64,000 nt of DNA from Berberis thunbergii (taxonomy: Eukaryota; Streptophyta; Magnoliopsida; Ranunculales; Berberidaceae): assembly GCA_003290165.1 (NCBI GenBank), contig QNQO01008303.1, positions 248,001 to 312,000 on the forward strand, written 5' to 3'. Of the stretch, positions 46,342 through 57,898 are shown in pieces. A program made the position numbers and the translations under genes. Numbering within the stretch: position 1 is the stretch's first letter; the number at the start of each line of letters is the position of its first letter. The notes under the pieces are model-generated. The model was not told the DNA's origin. It made no database searches and was given only the letters and a program-made list of their open reading frames with translations.

Positions 46342-46466
46342 TTATAGATAGCCAGGCCCCTAGCGCCAGTGGGGGCTTTGTGTGTGTTTGTATTTGGTTA
46401 ATGAATTTACGAGGATCTCTAAGATGATGGAGGGTATTGAGGCTCCTTGACACGCCTGGCTCTAGA
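46342..46466. mobile_element. Small MITE of the TCTAGAGAGCCAGGCC family, copy 4
   Basis: ATTATAGATAGCCAGGCC at the left and GCCTGGCTCTAGA at the right, with the TAGCGCCAGTGGGGGC core. It is the unit B counterpart of the element at 38937. Confidence 0.5.
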
Positions 46467-46835
46467 CGAACTGATAAATAAATATATAATTTAATATAAT
46501 AAAATTTTATGCAATTTTTTTTTAAATCCCTATTATGTGCCCTTTTCCCTTTTCCCATACTTAAAACCTTAGACGCTAACAATCACCTCAAACCCAAAAC
46601 CACCAACAAACCAAATGACAATGAGGAGGATGAGGGAAGAGTGGTGATGGTAGCAAATCTCTTTGACAAAGTGGAGAAAGACGAGGTAGGACAAGGTGGT
46701 AGTGGTGGGCAGATCTAAACATGGAGGAGAATAATTATAGGGAGCCTGAGTTTGTTGCCTGAGGAGGCGAAAATACAATTTTGCCTCCCTTCTTTAAACA
46801 CCTTCTCCAAAAAGGTGATTAAAGAGAGAGGGGGA

Positions 46836-46857
46836 GGGGGGGGGGGGGGGGGGGGGG
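46836..46857. repeat. 22-base G homopolymer
   Basis: An uninterrupted G run preceded by GAGAGAGGGGGA. Length may be unreliable in the assembly. Confidence 0.9.
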
Positions 46858-46859
46858 CA

Positions 46860-48234
46860 GCAAACCAGGCTGCAGACCCAGGCCCTGTAGAATCACTCAT
46901 GGAGGATGACAAGGGTGGTGTCGGACAGATCTGGACAGGGAGCAGGAATAGGAGTGAGGGCTAGGTGAATGGTAGTGGCCAGCAGGCCCAACCCAACTCT
47001 TACGAAATTAAGGGGTTAGCCGAGGGGCCCTCTTAAATGTAAGGCCCCAAAAATCTAGCAATGTGATATTTAATTTCTTAATTTTTTGTTCATTATTTAA
47101 CAATAAAAAAAAGGTTCCTAAGCTCACCATATTCAATAGTTATTCACAAATCACAACATATGATTTATGTTTCTAATATTGTAGGCATAAGTGTTGAATG
47201 GGATATAAGTAATTGATTTATTTTCTTAATTCATCTCTACATTTTCTTAGGAAATTAGTTACTATTTTTACCACAATGAAGAGCTTCAATATATATATAT
47301 AAAGTAATCTTGAATATAAAGATGATTAGTAGTTTGGTTATGAGCAAAATTTTCATTTATCACTTATAAAATATATTCATGTGAAGACCTTGTAGTAGAA
47401 TTTTGCCTAAGGCCCCAACTTATGTTGGGCTGGCACTAGTAGATTTAGAAAGGAACGAGAGGATGAGAGAGTTGGCGGGCATATTTTTGGACATGCAACA
47501 AGAGGATGAAGAAGGGTTATGTGCGTGAAAGAAGACGAAAGGTGAAGCGGTGGTGGCAAGCAAACCTAGACAAGGACAAGGGCGAGGTTAGTGTGAAAAT
47601 GTTATTTGTGAATTAGTACAAAAACAACATTGGTTAAGCTTGCAAAACCATTATAGGTTGAGTGGAGTGATATTTTAAAAATATATTGACTAAATTATAA
47701 AGTCGTGTATACTGAGTTGTGAGCGATCGATGAAATTAGATCATTCAAATGCAGCTGTGAAAACTTAACTAAATGCGACAATGTAAGAAAAAGAAATCAA
47801 GTCATGCACCAATCAAAGTCAAAGTCAACTAAAGATAAAGTCATCAAAATACCAAAGTCATACATATGAAGATCGAACAAGCAATGTTAAAGCTTCAAGA
47901 AGACAAATCCAAGATGGTTGAAGTCCAAGAAGGTGGACCATGCCAAGGGCATAGAGGTGTGCAAAAAAATTGAAGAAATTGACATAATCAATCGGACCGA
48001 ACCAAACATATTTAGTCGGTTATTACACTTTTTCGGTTTGGTTCGATTGAAGAATTTTAGAAACTGACCTTGTTGGTTTGATTTTCGGATTATTAAGTTG
48101 TAAAACCATTAAAACTTAACCAAAATCGAGTATAGGTAGACTACATTCGTATGCTTTAAAATTTGTAATTATACTTTTAAGATTCTAAAATTGACCATTG
48201 TTTGATGATTAAATGAATGCTAATACACATGTAG
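46860..48234. other. Gene-free stretch with possible old repeat
   Basis: GTAAGGCCCCAAAAATCTAG near 47040 and CCTAAGGCCCCAACTTATG near 47410 are direct near-repeats bounding AT-rich DNA, perhaps a decayed element. No gene was seen. Confidence 0.4.
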
Positions 48235-50302
48235 TGTCACGCCCCGATTTTCGATAAAACGAAAATCCTAGATTTCACGTAGGATTATCCGTTTTTCCAA
48301 AACTCATGACGTGAAAAATTCAATAACAACATAACGTTTAGCAGTAACAACTAAAACATAAGTTAGAAAATTAAAACAAACTAAAAATAATAATCTAACC
48401 AAGAAACTTTGACGTTGTTGGCCCCACTAACAAAACTCTAGTAACGCTGCTCATAAATCTCTAAACTTGTGAAAAGCTACATGACTATGTTCCAATAAGA
48501 ACGTACCCAATAAGCATAAACTTACTTGGGTCAGCGAGGTGGCTGATGTAAGTAATCTCAATTTCCTTATAAATAAAATAAGTTACATGAAATGTTCCAA
48601 CACAATAAATAACACATCACTAACTAGTAGTTCCTCCGTAAGGCAAACATGTCATACTACAAAGTTCTATCATGCTTAAAATATATATTCATTTTACCAA
48701 CACTTATAAAGTGAAGGTCGAACGTGGTAAGTCTGACAAAAAAAATGTTAGTAGACTTACCATCCTGCACAAAACGTTTAGAAATAAATTAATAAAATTT
48801 CTAATTTATCGGTCCTCATAAATACAATTATTTTCAAATAAATACAAATCATACTCATAATCACCATTATTTAAATGTCAATCAAATACATTTTACCTTA
48901 AGAAAGACACGTAGTTCCCATTCTAAGGTTGAATGAGCATTTAGTTTATTCCATTAAGGCAATCATGCATATACAAAAAAATCTTGCTTCTTTTCCACAA
49001 TCGCACTACCCTCCTTGTGTCGAACACACCTCACCCAAGTGTTCTTCCCTTGCCTTCAAAACCACTCGGAGCGTACACGTTCTAAGTGGGGTGCCACATC
49101 GAGGAACATGTCATCTCACCCAAAGTTCAATCCATAGCAAACATTTCCTAAATACTACACGTACTACCAAATTCACATGGAACAACGTATCGATATGCAA
49201 TCAAGTCTGCATATTCAAAATTATATCACACGTATACAAGCAAGTCTGTATACAAAAACATATTTTTCATTTTTTTTATACCGTGGGTATATGGATTTAT
49301 TTAAATCTCTGCTTCCATCCAAAAGCAGTGGTGACTCATCACTCGATATTTCCTCTCTTTTTTATTTTATCCTCTCTCTAAAGAAATTATTCAACAATGT
49401 TTAAAATAGTGAGGTAAAAAATAATTCCAACATGATTCAAACAGTAACGTCAAACAATGATTAAATAATAACTTTAAAGAGAGATTAATCAATGATTAAA
49501 CAGTGGTTGAAATAGTTACGTTTAAAAAAAAATGATGAACTTTATTAAAGAAGTCATTTTATATATATTTAAGTTTCTATACAACAATTATTTAGGCTGT
49601 AAAAAGTGCATCATAGATTGTATACCTAAACAACAATACAAAATAATGAGATCGAAAATCAAAATCATGAGTGAAGTCATAAATAGAGTTTAACTCACTA
49701 TTTTGTCGAAAATCACAAAGTTGAAGCAATTTTTTCTCTTCGCCTCATTTTCTTCTACGTAGGTTTTTTTTTTCTCTTATTCTGTGTGTATCCAAAGAGA
49801 AGAGGTGGCTTGGGTTTTCTTTTAAAGGGTTTTACTAGCTTTAGCTAAACACACCCACCACCAATTTAAACCTAGGTCCGAAATTCATATAATAAAGTAC
49901 TTACATATTTGTAAATACTACCCATTAATAAATATTACCAATAAATAAATATTATTAATGATTAAAATAGTAACATTATTTTGGCAAATGATTTGACAGG
50001 TCTGATAATATACACACCTTAAAAGAATCTTGTCCCAATATTCGGAATGTAAGAGTCATGCGAATATTAAAATTGACATGGCAAACTAAATGAGATATTA
50101 AAATATATTTTCAGATGAAAAATTACTCGAATTTATACTCATATAAAATTTCACATCAAATAAAACAAAACACCAGACATGCATACATACGAGGCTACTA
50201 CATGCATATACCTATACTATTTTAACAAGAAATTAAAAATAATAAATTGGAACACTATGTACAAAAATATTATTAAGGTCAATGAAAAGTACGGGTGTTA
50301 CA
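48235..50302. mobile_element. 2.07-kb solo LTR
   Basis: It begins TGTCACGCCCCGATTTTCG, ends ACGGGTGTTACA, and is flanked by TGTAG at 48230-48234 and 50303-50307. No primer site, purine tract or gag-pol is present, so it is a single LTR left by recombination. Long LTRs of this start are typical of Gypsy-type plant elements, but family assignment is inference. A 150-codon frame inside (48929-49381) shows no domain. Confidence 0.75.
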
Positions 50303-51978
50303 TGTAGTAATACGAACTCAAGTGGCTTGATAAACTTGTGATGTTTCGTGTGTTTCACATTGTATTACTTATGTTTATTTCTCTTTCGCCCTCTTTTAGC
50401 AATAACAACATGGAAGGGGGCAGCGAGGAAGGGAGCGATCAATTGCGAGGGACAATGAGAGACGACCGACAACAGTGATAGATTGATGAGATGGGGCCAC
50501 AACCACCGATGCTTCTTCTCCTTCCCCACTCTCAGTTCTCCAATCATCGTCAGCTCGTCATCATCTCATTCTCTCTTCTTCTCCCATACAGCCACCGCAG
50601 ACACCTTGTAGAGCAAAATAGAGGAAGTTAGGGGGGGATAAGAGGAAGTTGGGGAGAGAAAGGGAGTCTGTGGAGTGAAGAAGAAAAAGTTGGGAGGGGA
50701 GAGGTAGTTTGAATTTGGGAGGGGAAGAAGAGGGAGTTGGGGGGTGTATGTGGAAGGAAAAAGAGGAAGTTGAGAGAGGAAATGGAAAATTCGAAGGTTT
50801 GAATTTGAGAGGGGAGAAGATCAATTTAGGTTTTGCCTTTTATGGGTGGTGTGGGACAGAAAGGGAGTGGTGTGGGAGAAAAAATTAGATTGGTGGTGTG
50901 GGAGAGAGGAATCTGCTGAACGACATCATCACCCCACATTTTTTTTGGATTTGCTGAAGGACACCATTACCTTCCATTCTCTCTTCACAGGAGTAGTATC
51001 ACCTTTTTTTTTTAAATTTGAGAGTAGTTGTTCCCCACTCGCCAAAACCTCCATGGGGAATTTTTATTTTATTTTTTGTCTCGAGCGAAGGCTCCTGCGA
51101 GTGGGGAACCCACACTCGCGCAAGTCTCTGCAACTGTAGGTTCTCCATTCGCTGGAGCCCCTCGGGGGACAAATTTTTTTGCCCTTACAAAGGTTCCGAT
51201 AAGTGGAAAACCTCCACTTCCAGAAACCTCCGCAAGGACGAATTCAAAAAAACAGAGGAGAAGAATAGGAAGATAGAGGAGAAGAAGATAAGAGGGGGAG
51301 GAGATGAAGAATAGAGAAAAGAAAAAAACATATAAGAGAAGAAGATGAAGAAAAGAGAAGAAGATGAAGCATGCACCAACTCCTTAATGGAGCATCTTGC
51401 TAGCAGGTGCGCATCAAAGGAGTTTGCAATGTACCATTCCTGCTGCAACAATTTCTTTTGTGTCCAGGTTGCAAGGTTCATATTTGTAACCTGTTATGTC
51501 AGAAATAAAAATCAGTGGAAAATAGAAATCGATGGTTTTCTACCGGGTTAAAGATTACTACTATTATTTCAATTCTTTTGTTTTGACACAAGACCTTCAC
51601 ACTCACAATATGAAAAGAGACCTCGCCATTTAGAAAAAAGCTGTAAAGTAAAGATATACTCAACTTATGTGTAAAGATGGAATGAAGGGAACATTTATTG
51701 CTTTCAAAGTAAACTCTAAGAATGAAACATTATGTATTCATCTGAAAGGGAAATACATTCATAGACAATGTAAAAAGAAAACTTCTAAAAAGTAAGGTGA
51801 AGTATGTTGTGCTAGTAAACAAGAAAAGAATATTTGCACCCTACTCTCTTCAATCAATCCAAGTATGGAACCTAAATTTAACATATATCAGAAAAAAAAA
51901 ATTTCTCACGTACAAACATGATCAGGATCATCATCTTCTATTGGATCCATTCCCTGAACCAACCAAACTAAAAACTTG
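50303..51978. other. Gene-free low-complexity region
   Basis: GA-rich tracts (50600-50820, 51240-51370) and a degenerate repeat around 51030-51240 in which CTCGC..AACCTCC and ..AATTTTTTTT segments recur at roughly 60-90 bp. Several open frames here are compositional. No gene was recognised. Confidence 0.5.
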
Positions 51979-53645
51979 TTATAGAAAACCAGTCCCAGCA
52001 AGCCCATGATGCAAGAGATTATGAGCAATGTTATCTCTAGCCTGCATTGACGCTGACGATCTCATATGCTTCTCGGGCACCATTTCATCATCAACAAGCT
52101 CGAAACGAGAAAGCAATTCGGGATCAATCTCTTCATTACTCATCTCACAAATGTTGTGCAATACACAACAAGCACCAAGTACTACCGGCAAGTCTTGCAG
52201 CTTAACTTCAGTTCTCTTCTGCAAGCAGCACCACCTTCCTTTCAATCGAGCGAAAGCATTCTTTGCCACCTTCTGAACCTCAGCAATCTTCTCATTAAAC
52301 GCGTGTTGTGTCCATGTCAAATGTTGCTGAGTATAAGGCACCAATACCCAATCCATCAATGGGTATCCTGAGCTTCCTACAATCCAAACTCCCTTCAATA
52401 ATCCATTTGTTCCTCGGTGGTACAAGGCGGACTTCTCCAACACCTGATCATCAGCCATGGAACCAGGCCAACCTATACAAACATCAGTAAACACTCCTTT
52501 AGGATTTACAACGCCTTGAACCGTGATCGAATATGAAGTCTTCTGATTTCTCTCGGTATGCCTCTTGTTGAAATATGCTGCCACACTCACCTTAGGTGCT
52601 ATAATTGGAATGTGGGTAGTGTACATAGAACCCACAACATTAGGAATTCCAGACACACTTTCAAATTCAGTCTTGCTTTTGTCCAAATTTTGCTCATCTG
52701 GCCATTGCAAGAACTTAGGCATCAAAACAGACCTAATTGCTGAACAAACCTCCAACACCAGCTTATGACAAGTCGAAATCCCCAATCCGAATCGCTTTGA
52801 AACCAATCTAAGAGGCTCACCAGTAGCCAACCTCCATATACACACAGCTACTCGCTGTCGAACCGGAATTGCAGCACGTAACATAGTGTCTTCTTTAGCC
52901 ACCACCGAATTCACTCTTCACAGATCATATCAAACGTAGCTCGACTCATCCTAAACGCTTGTCGAAACTCCGATTCTGGAAAATCCGGGTGACTACACGA
53001 TCCCACCAGGCCTTGGACCGGTCTTTCACCCAAAGCCTCCTATGTTGACCTGTAGTAGAAGCAGCACCTGCTGCTACAGCCGCGTTACTACTCGGCTGCT
53101 GCTGCTGATTGTTTAATTCAACAGCAGCAGCAGTAATAGCAGATGTAGCCAAGTTTTTGGAGCGTTTAATTCGCAAACGATCTGACTCATCCAAATCGGA
53201 GTAGTAATGTTGAAATTGTGAATGATACTCTAACATAGCTTGTTTCTTCTTTTTGTGATTTGATTCACTTATTTCCTTGTGTTCGTCATAAGATTTCTCA
53301 CCTTCTTTCTGGTCGCTCATTTCTTGCTCCTCTAACAATAACAAAGAAGTTAGTATTTTCTTTCAATGATTTCCTCTTCGCTACTTCAGTCGGCAATTTG
53401 AATTCATTTTCGTTGTCTTCTTCTTCTACTTGATCCTCAAAACGATCAACCACCGGAGAAGAAGAATTATTTCTTCTTCGTTTCTTCTTTTCTTCGATGG
53501 AGGAGGTGGGCGTAGTAGTAGTAGTAGTGGTGGTGGTGGTGGTATTCATTTCGCTGATAGCTCCTTGGAAGAGGGTGTAAAAATAGGAGAGATCTTCTTG
53601 TTGTTGGTGGTAGTCTGAATTTGGCAAACAAGTGAATTGTTTCAT
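51979..53645 (-). pseudogene. ALP1-like Harbinger transposase-derived protein, three frameshifts
   Basis: Intronless homologue of the plant ALP1-like family (domesticated PIF/Harbinger nuclease relatives; ALP1 itself binds Polycomb complexes). It starts at 53645 (MKQFTCLPNSDYHQQQEDLS), with a low-complexity N-terminus holding a Thr run, a KKKRRR stretch and Gln/Ala runs. A Myb-like segment (LWVKDRSKAWWDR) and the nuclease domain (AIPVRQRVAVCIWRLATG, GSMYTTHIPIIAPK, FTDVCIGWPGSMADD, FARLKGRWCCLQKR) follow, to the stop at 51979. The first catalytic Asp is replaced (GSMYTTH), as in domesticated relatives. The frame breaks by one extra A near 53330, one missing base near 53004 and one near 52918; sequence on both sides of each break stays conserved. 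It may be a very young pseudogene or an assembly with base errors. Confidence 0.88.
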
Positions 53646-54291
53646 GTCGGTTTGAAGAAAGAAAAGAAGACTTGTGTGAAAGAGAAAGGGCAGGAGAGAT
53701 TAGAATGGTGTTTGATTCGTTGGGGCTGTTTGACAAAATGTAGAGTGGTGTGGATAACGTGAAATGTGAATGTGAACATAAAGAATGGGGAAAGGATGAG
53801 TTATATACATACGGGCGGGGGTGGAGAGTGAAAAGCGTGTGTAAAAGCGAAGTGTGAACGCGGTTTTGAGAGATGGTTCTAGGGAGATGCGAGGTAGGTG
53901 TCTGTGACGGAGACTTTGAAAAACGCGGTTGCTTGTCTTTGCTCATTAAGTAATGCAACAAAAATTCATTTTTAAAATAAAATAATGTGCAAAAAGAGGA
54001 TTAGATTAGAAGGTTGTATGGTTTTGTCAGCTACTACGTTTGCTACTTTTTATCCTTAACTCCCACTTGTTTTTATAAAGTGAAAGTTTATTTTTTTTAA
54101 GATTGAAAGATTTTTAAAATTAATTATTAATTTTTTTGAAATACGATTACAATTTTAGTTGAATTTTAAGATTTTTTTTTTTTTTTAAGATGGAATGTTT
54201 GAGATACGAAACATTCAATTTCAATCTTTTAATTTCTCGGAGATATTTTAATAATCTGCTTTAAAAACAGACGAAACACATTTATAAGAAA
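53646..54291. other. Upstream region of the ALP1-like gene
   Basis: It should hold the promoter on the minus strand. Frames overlapping 53467-53961 are shadows. No repeat was recognised before the MITE at 54292. Confidence 0.4.
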
Positions 54292-54479
54292 GAGCAGTTC
54301 TACGTGGCGAGAAAATGAGCGAGGGAGGGAGGTGGTGGGATGGGGACCGTTCACCTTTCTCGAGATGCATGTGCAAAAATCAATGGCATGCATCTCGAGG
54401 GAGGTGAACGGTCCCCACCCCGCCACCTCCCTCCCCTCGCTCGTTTCCTCGCCCACTTCCTCGACATTTAGAATTTCTG
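54292..54479. mobile_element. Palindromic Mutator-type MITE, copy 4
   Basis: The left end GAGCAGTTCTACGTGGCGAG and right end CATTTAGAATTTCTG match copy 3 at 15546. Long arms with GGTGGTGGGATGGGGACCG are inverted on the right around a GCATG-N-CATGC centre. Flanks TATAAGAAA and TAAAAAAAA agree at 7 of 9 bases. Confidence 0.8.
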
Positions 54480-55037
54480 TAAAAAAAAAAATGTAAAATG
54501 AATATTAATCGGAGATAATGTTAAATATGACATATATTATGAAGAAAAATTGTATTAATTTTAATAATTAAAAAAGAACAAATGGATTGATCCCTTGTCA
54601 ATCATGTCAAAACCTCAAGTCAAATCCACAAATTTGATGAATCACATCATAGTCAATCTGATTATTGGTTATGTCATACTTTTTCTAAATCAAACCCACT
54701 AAGAGCGATAGTGTTGGTTTATCGTATCGCGTCACCAATTGCTACCCCTATGCATCACCAAAAGAGTGGCATGCACCTTGTATTAGAGAGCATCCATGGT
54801 CACAAATTCTTTTCCCTATCCAAGTATTTTTCAAATTAAGAAGTTGATTAAAAAATGGAGGTTGAGGTCACCTCCTAATTAATACCAATAATGTGAGAGA
54901 AAAAGAAATGAGATCCATTAAAGCATCCACAATGTTGTTTAGACACCGTAAATGTACAACCAAGGATCGGTTCTACTTTGTTTGCGACTTTAATCTCTAG
55001 ATGAACAATGTTGACTAGAAGATTTCTTTTTCAATAA

Positions 55038-55243
55038 GCGAAATTCTAAATGTCGAGGAAGTGGGCGAGGAAAACAGCTAGGTGAGGGTGGTGGAGGAGG
55101 GTAACCGTCCATCCCCCCTCGAGATGCGTGTCCTTATTTTTAAGCGCATGTCCCGAGGGGGATGGACGGTCAACCCCCCCCCCCCTCCACCGCACTCACC
55201 TCGCTGTTTTCCTCGCCCATTCCCTCGACAGCTAGCATTGCTC
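55038..55243. mobile_element. Palindromic Mutator-type MITE, copy 5
   Basis: It is flanked by TTTCAATAA at 55029-55037 and 55244-55252. The ends are GCGAAATTCTAAATGTCGAG and CTCGACAGCTAGCATTGCTC, with arms carrying GATGGACGGT. The duplicated twin at 57008 shares the target duplication. Confidence 0.85.
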
Positions 55244-55619
55244 TTTCAATAAAGACTGTTTCTCACTTTAGCAATCTCATAGCAACACTAATTATATCTC
55301 AAAAACAAATATTTCAAATGTTGATGCACTTAGTTTAGTGAGATAGTTCATAGTTCTTATAAAATAATTAATGATAAAAAACATAAAATTAAAAAGAATT
55401 CTTACACTAGTCAATAAATACTAGGGAGATTTTTCTTTTCCAAAACACTAGTCCCACTAACACTTCTATTATAGAGAATTTATTATGGACTTGTCATTTA
55501 TATATTATTTATGTTAGATTTTTTATTGGCTGTTTATAAATAACATCACCATTTATGCACATTTATGCTGAAACATGGCTAATATATAATAATAATAAAA
55601 AAAATTCTCACATTTTTTC

Positions 55620-55746
55620 GAGCTTTGCTACAGAGCGAGCCACCCATCCTCTTCGGGATGAGCGCATTGTGTTGGAGATACGTGCGGGCGCTCATCGGGA
55701 GGAGGATGGGTGGTTACACCCATCCCTCGACCCCTAGAATTTTTCC
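55620..55746. mobile_element. Palindromic MITE, trimmed copy
   Basis: It is flanked by CATTTTTTC at 55611-55619 and 55747-55755. Compared with its twin at 57585 it lacks a block from each arm (about 29 bases on the left, about 10 on the right) while the centre is kept. Confidence 0.75.
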
Positions 55747-56183
55747 CATTTTTTCTCCTCTCTCCCATTCTTTTCCATCAATCACCATCACCATACTACC
55801 ACCTCTCGTCCTCCTCTTCACCACTGCCACATTTCCTTTTCCTCTCATCTTCTTCATCAATCACCACCACCAATGTCACTTCTTATTTTTCTCACTCAAT
55901 CACCACTGCCTCACTGCCACCATTGTCCTCCTCACTCATTTTTTTTGTTTTTCTTCTCCATTAAGCATCACCACCACCACTGTCGATCAGTGATGGCAGG
56001 ATGTAGCAGGCGAGGTGGTGGTGGGGCAGGGACTGGGTGGTGTTACTCCAGTGAAAAGATAAAAGAAAGTGAGAGTGATGGTGTCCTTCAGCAGGTCCAA
56101 AAAAATTGAGCGATGATGTCCTTCAGCAAAAATTGTGATGTCATTTAGCAATAACCTTTTTCATTTTCCAGCATCTGTTGGAC

Positions 56184-56359
56184 GGGAAGTTCTAAATAGC
56201 GAGGGAACTAGTGAGGGAGGGGGTAAAGTCGTTCATCCCCCTCGAAATGCATGAAAACATGTATCTCAAAGCGATTTGACACATCTCGAGGGGGTTGAAC
56301 GGCTTCACCCCCTCTCTCGCTGGTTTCCTCGCCCCTTCCCTCGCTGTTTAGATAAACCC
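56184..56359. mobile_element. Palindromic Mutator-type MITE, copy 6
   Basis: It is flanked by CTGTTGGAC at 56175-56183 and 56360-56368. The ends are GGGAAGTTCTAAATAGCGAG and CTCGCTGTTTAGATAAACCC. The left two thirds are deleted in the downstream duplication unit. Confidence 0.85.
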
Positions 56360-57007
56360 CTGTTGGACATGTTCTAACTCGACTTCTCTTATCGAACTCA
56401 AGACAGATTTTTAATCGCTGAAATGAAACCAATGTCACATTTTTTTTAGTCAAAATTGGCTTGGATGTCTAGCTAAAGCCTAAAGCTAATAAACAAAACA
56501 AGTGACAACTTCAAAATGGTTTATTGGTTGCCTATAATTAGATGCACTAAACAAACAAATGATTTCCAGTAAGAGGCATTCCTCAAGCCTAAACAAAAAC
56601 AATACTAAACAATTAGCAAATTTACCTTGCATTTTGAAATGTTTGACAAATTTTGTAAACTGAGGACAGGGATGTTGTTCAGACATGTATCTTGAATTTT
56701 GTCAACAATTGCTACCCCTATGCATCACCAAAAGAGTGGCATACACCTTGTATTAGAGAGCATCCATGGTCACATATTCTTTTCCCTATCCAAGTATTTT
56801 TCAAATTAAGAAGTTGATTAAAAAATGGAGATTGAGATCACCTCCTAATTAATACCAATAATGCGAGAGAAAATGAAATGAAATCCATTAAAGCATCCAC
56901 AATGTTGTTTAGACACGGTAAATGTACAATGAAGGATCGATTCTACTTTGTTTGCGACTTTAATCTCTAGATGAACAATGTTGACTAAAAGATTTCTTTT
57001 TCAATAA

Positions 57008-57207
57008 GCGAAATTTTAAATGTCGAGGAAGTGGGCGAGGAAAACAGCGAGCGCGAGGGCAATGGAGGGTGGTGACCGTCCATCCCCCCTCGAGATGCAT
57101 GCCATCATTTTCAAGCGCAGGTCCCCAGGGGGATGGACGGTCACCCCCCTCCACCGCACTCACCTCGTTGTTTTCCTCGCCCATTCCCTCGACAGCTAGC
57201 ATTGCTC
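57008..57207. mobile_element. Palindromic Mutator-type MITE, twin of copy 5
   Basis: It has the same TTTCAATAA target duplication (56999-57007, 57208-57216) and the same position in the repeat unit as the copy at 55038, so it was copied with the unit rather than inserted separately. Confidence 0.85.
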
Positions 57208-57584
57208 TTTCAATAAAGACTGTTTCTCACTTTAGCAATCTCATAGCAACACTAATTATATCTCAAAAACAAATATTTCAAATGTTGATGCACTTAGTTT
57301 AGTGAGATAGTTCATAGTTCTTCTTACAAAATAATTAATGATAAAAAACATAAAATTAAAAAGAATTCTTACACTAGTCAATAAATACTAGGGAGATTTT
57401 TCTTTTCCAAAACACTAGTCCCGCTAACACTTCTATTATAGAGAATTTATTATGGACTTGTCATTTATATATTATTTATGTTAGATTTTTTAGTGGCTGT
57501 TTCTAAATAACATCACCATTTATGCACATTTATGCTGAAACATGGCCAATATAAAAAAATAAAAAAAATTTATCACATTTTTTC

Positions 57585-57749
57585 GAGCTTTGCTATAGAG
57601 CAAGGGAAAGGGGCGAGGGATGGGTGTAACCACCCATCCTCTTCGAGATGAGCGCATCGTGTTGGAGATGCGTGCGAGCACTCATCGCGAGGAGGATGGG
57701 TGGTTACACCCATCCCTCGCTCCCTTTCCCTCGACCCCTAGAATTTTCC
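57585..57749. mobile_element. Palindromic MITE, fuller twin of the copy at 55620
   Basis: It is flanked by CATTTTTTC at 57576-57584 and 57750-57758. The arms GGATGGGTGTAACCACCCAT and its inverse surround a centre with GAGATGAGCGCATCGTGTTG. Confidence 0.8.
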
Positions 57750-57857
57750 CATTTTTTCTCCTCTCTCCCATTCTTTTCCATCAATCACCATCACCATACT
57801 GCCACCTCTCCTCCTCCTCTTCACCACTGCCACATTTCCTTTTCCTCTCATCTTCTA

Positions 57858-57898
57858 CCTCTCTCACTGGTTTCCTCGCCCCTTCCCTCGCTGTTTAG
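57858..57898. mobile_element. Right-end remnant of MITE copy 6 in unit 2
   Basis: CTCACTGGTTTCCTCGCCCC through TTCCCTCGCTGTTTAG is the right end of the element seen whole at 56184. The left end was lost in the 455-bp deletion. Confidence 0.7.

Larger units (their letters stand above)
39312..46712. repeat. Tandem duplication unit B, interrupted by a Copia element
   Basis: Direct copy of unit A, from TATAGTGTCTTTAATATCTC at about 39320 to GGTAGTGGTGGG at about 46709. It is longer because of a 3.9-kb Copia insertion (40306-44189) and a 0.7-kb segment at 45430-46105. Confidence 0.85.
54736..56705. repeat. Tandem duplication unit 1 (1,970 bp)
   Basis: It begins CAATTGCTACCCCTATGCAT and is repeated immediately downstream in the same orientation. 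It contains three MITE copies (55038, 55620, 56184). No gene. Confidence 0.9.

Noticed and set aside
47040..47430. GGCCCC-flanked segment as a DNA transposon
   Set aside because: The two GGCCCC segments are direct rather than inverted and no target duplication was found.
48929..49381. 150-codon frame inside the solo LTR
   Set aside because: Lies wholly within an LTR and has no domain; composition looks like chance.
50561..50824. 87-codon minus-strand Pro/Ser/Phe-rich frame
   Set aside because: Compositional product of a GA-rich tract with no start context or domain.
55625..55993. Ser/His/Pro-rich frames near 55.6-56.0 kb
   Set aside because: Derived from MITE arms and a pyrimidine-rich tract, and present in altered form in the duplicated unit.
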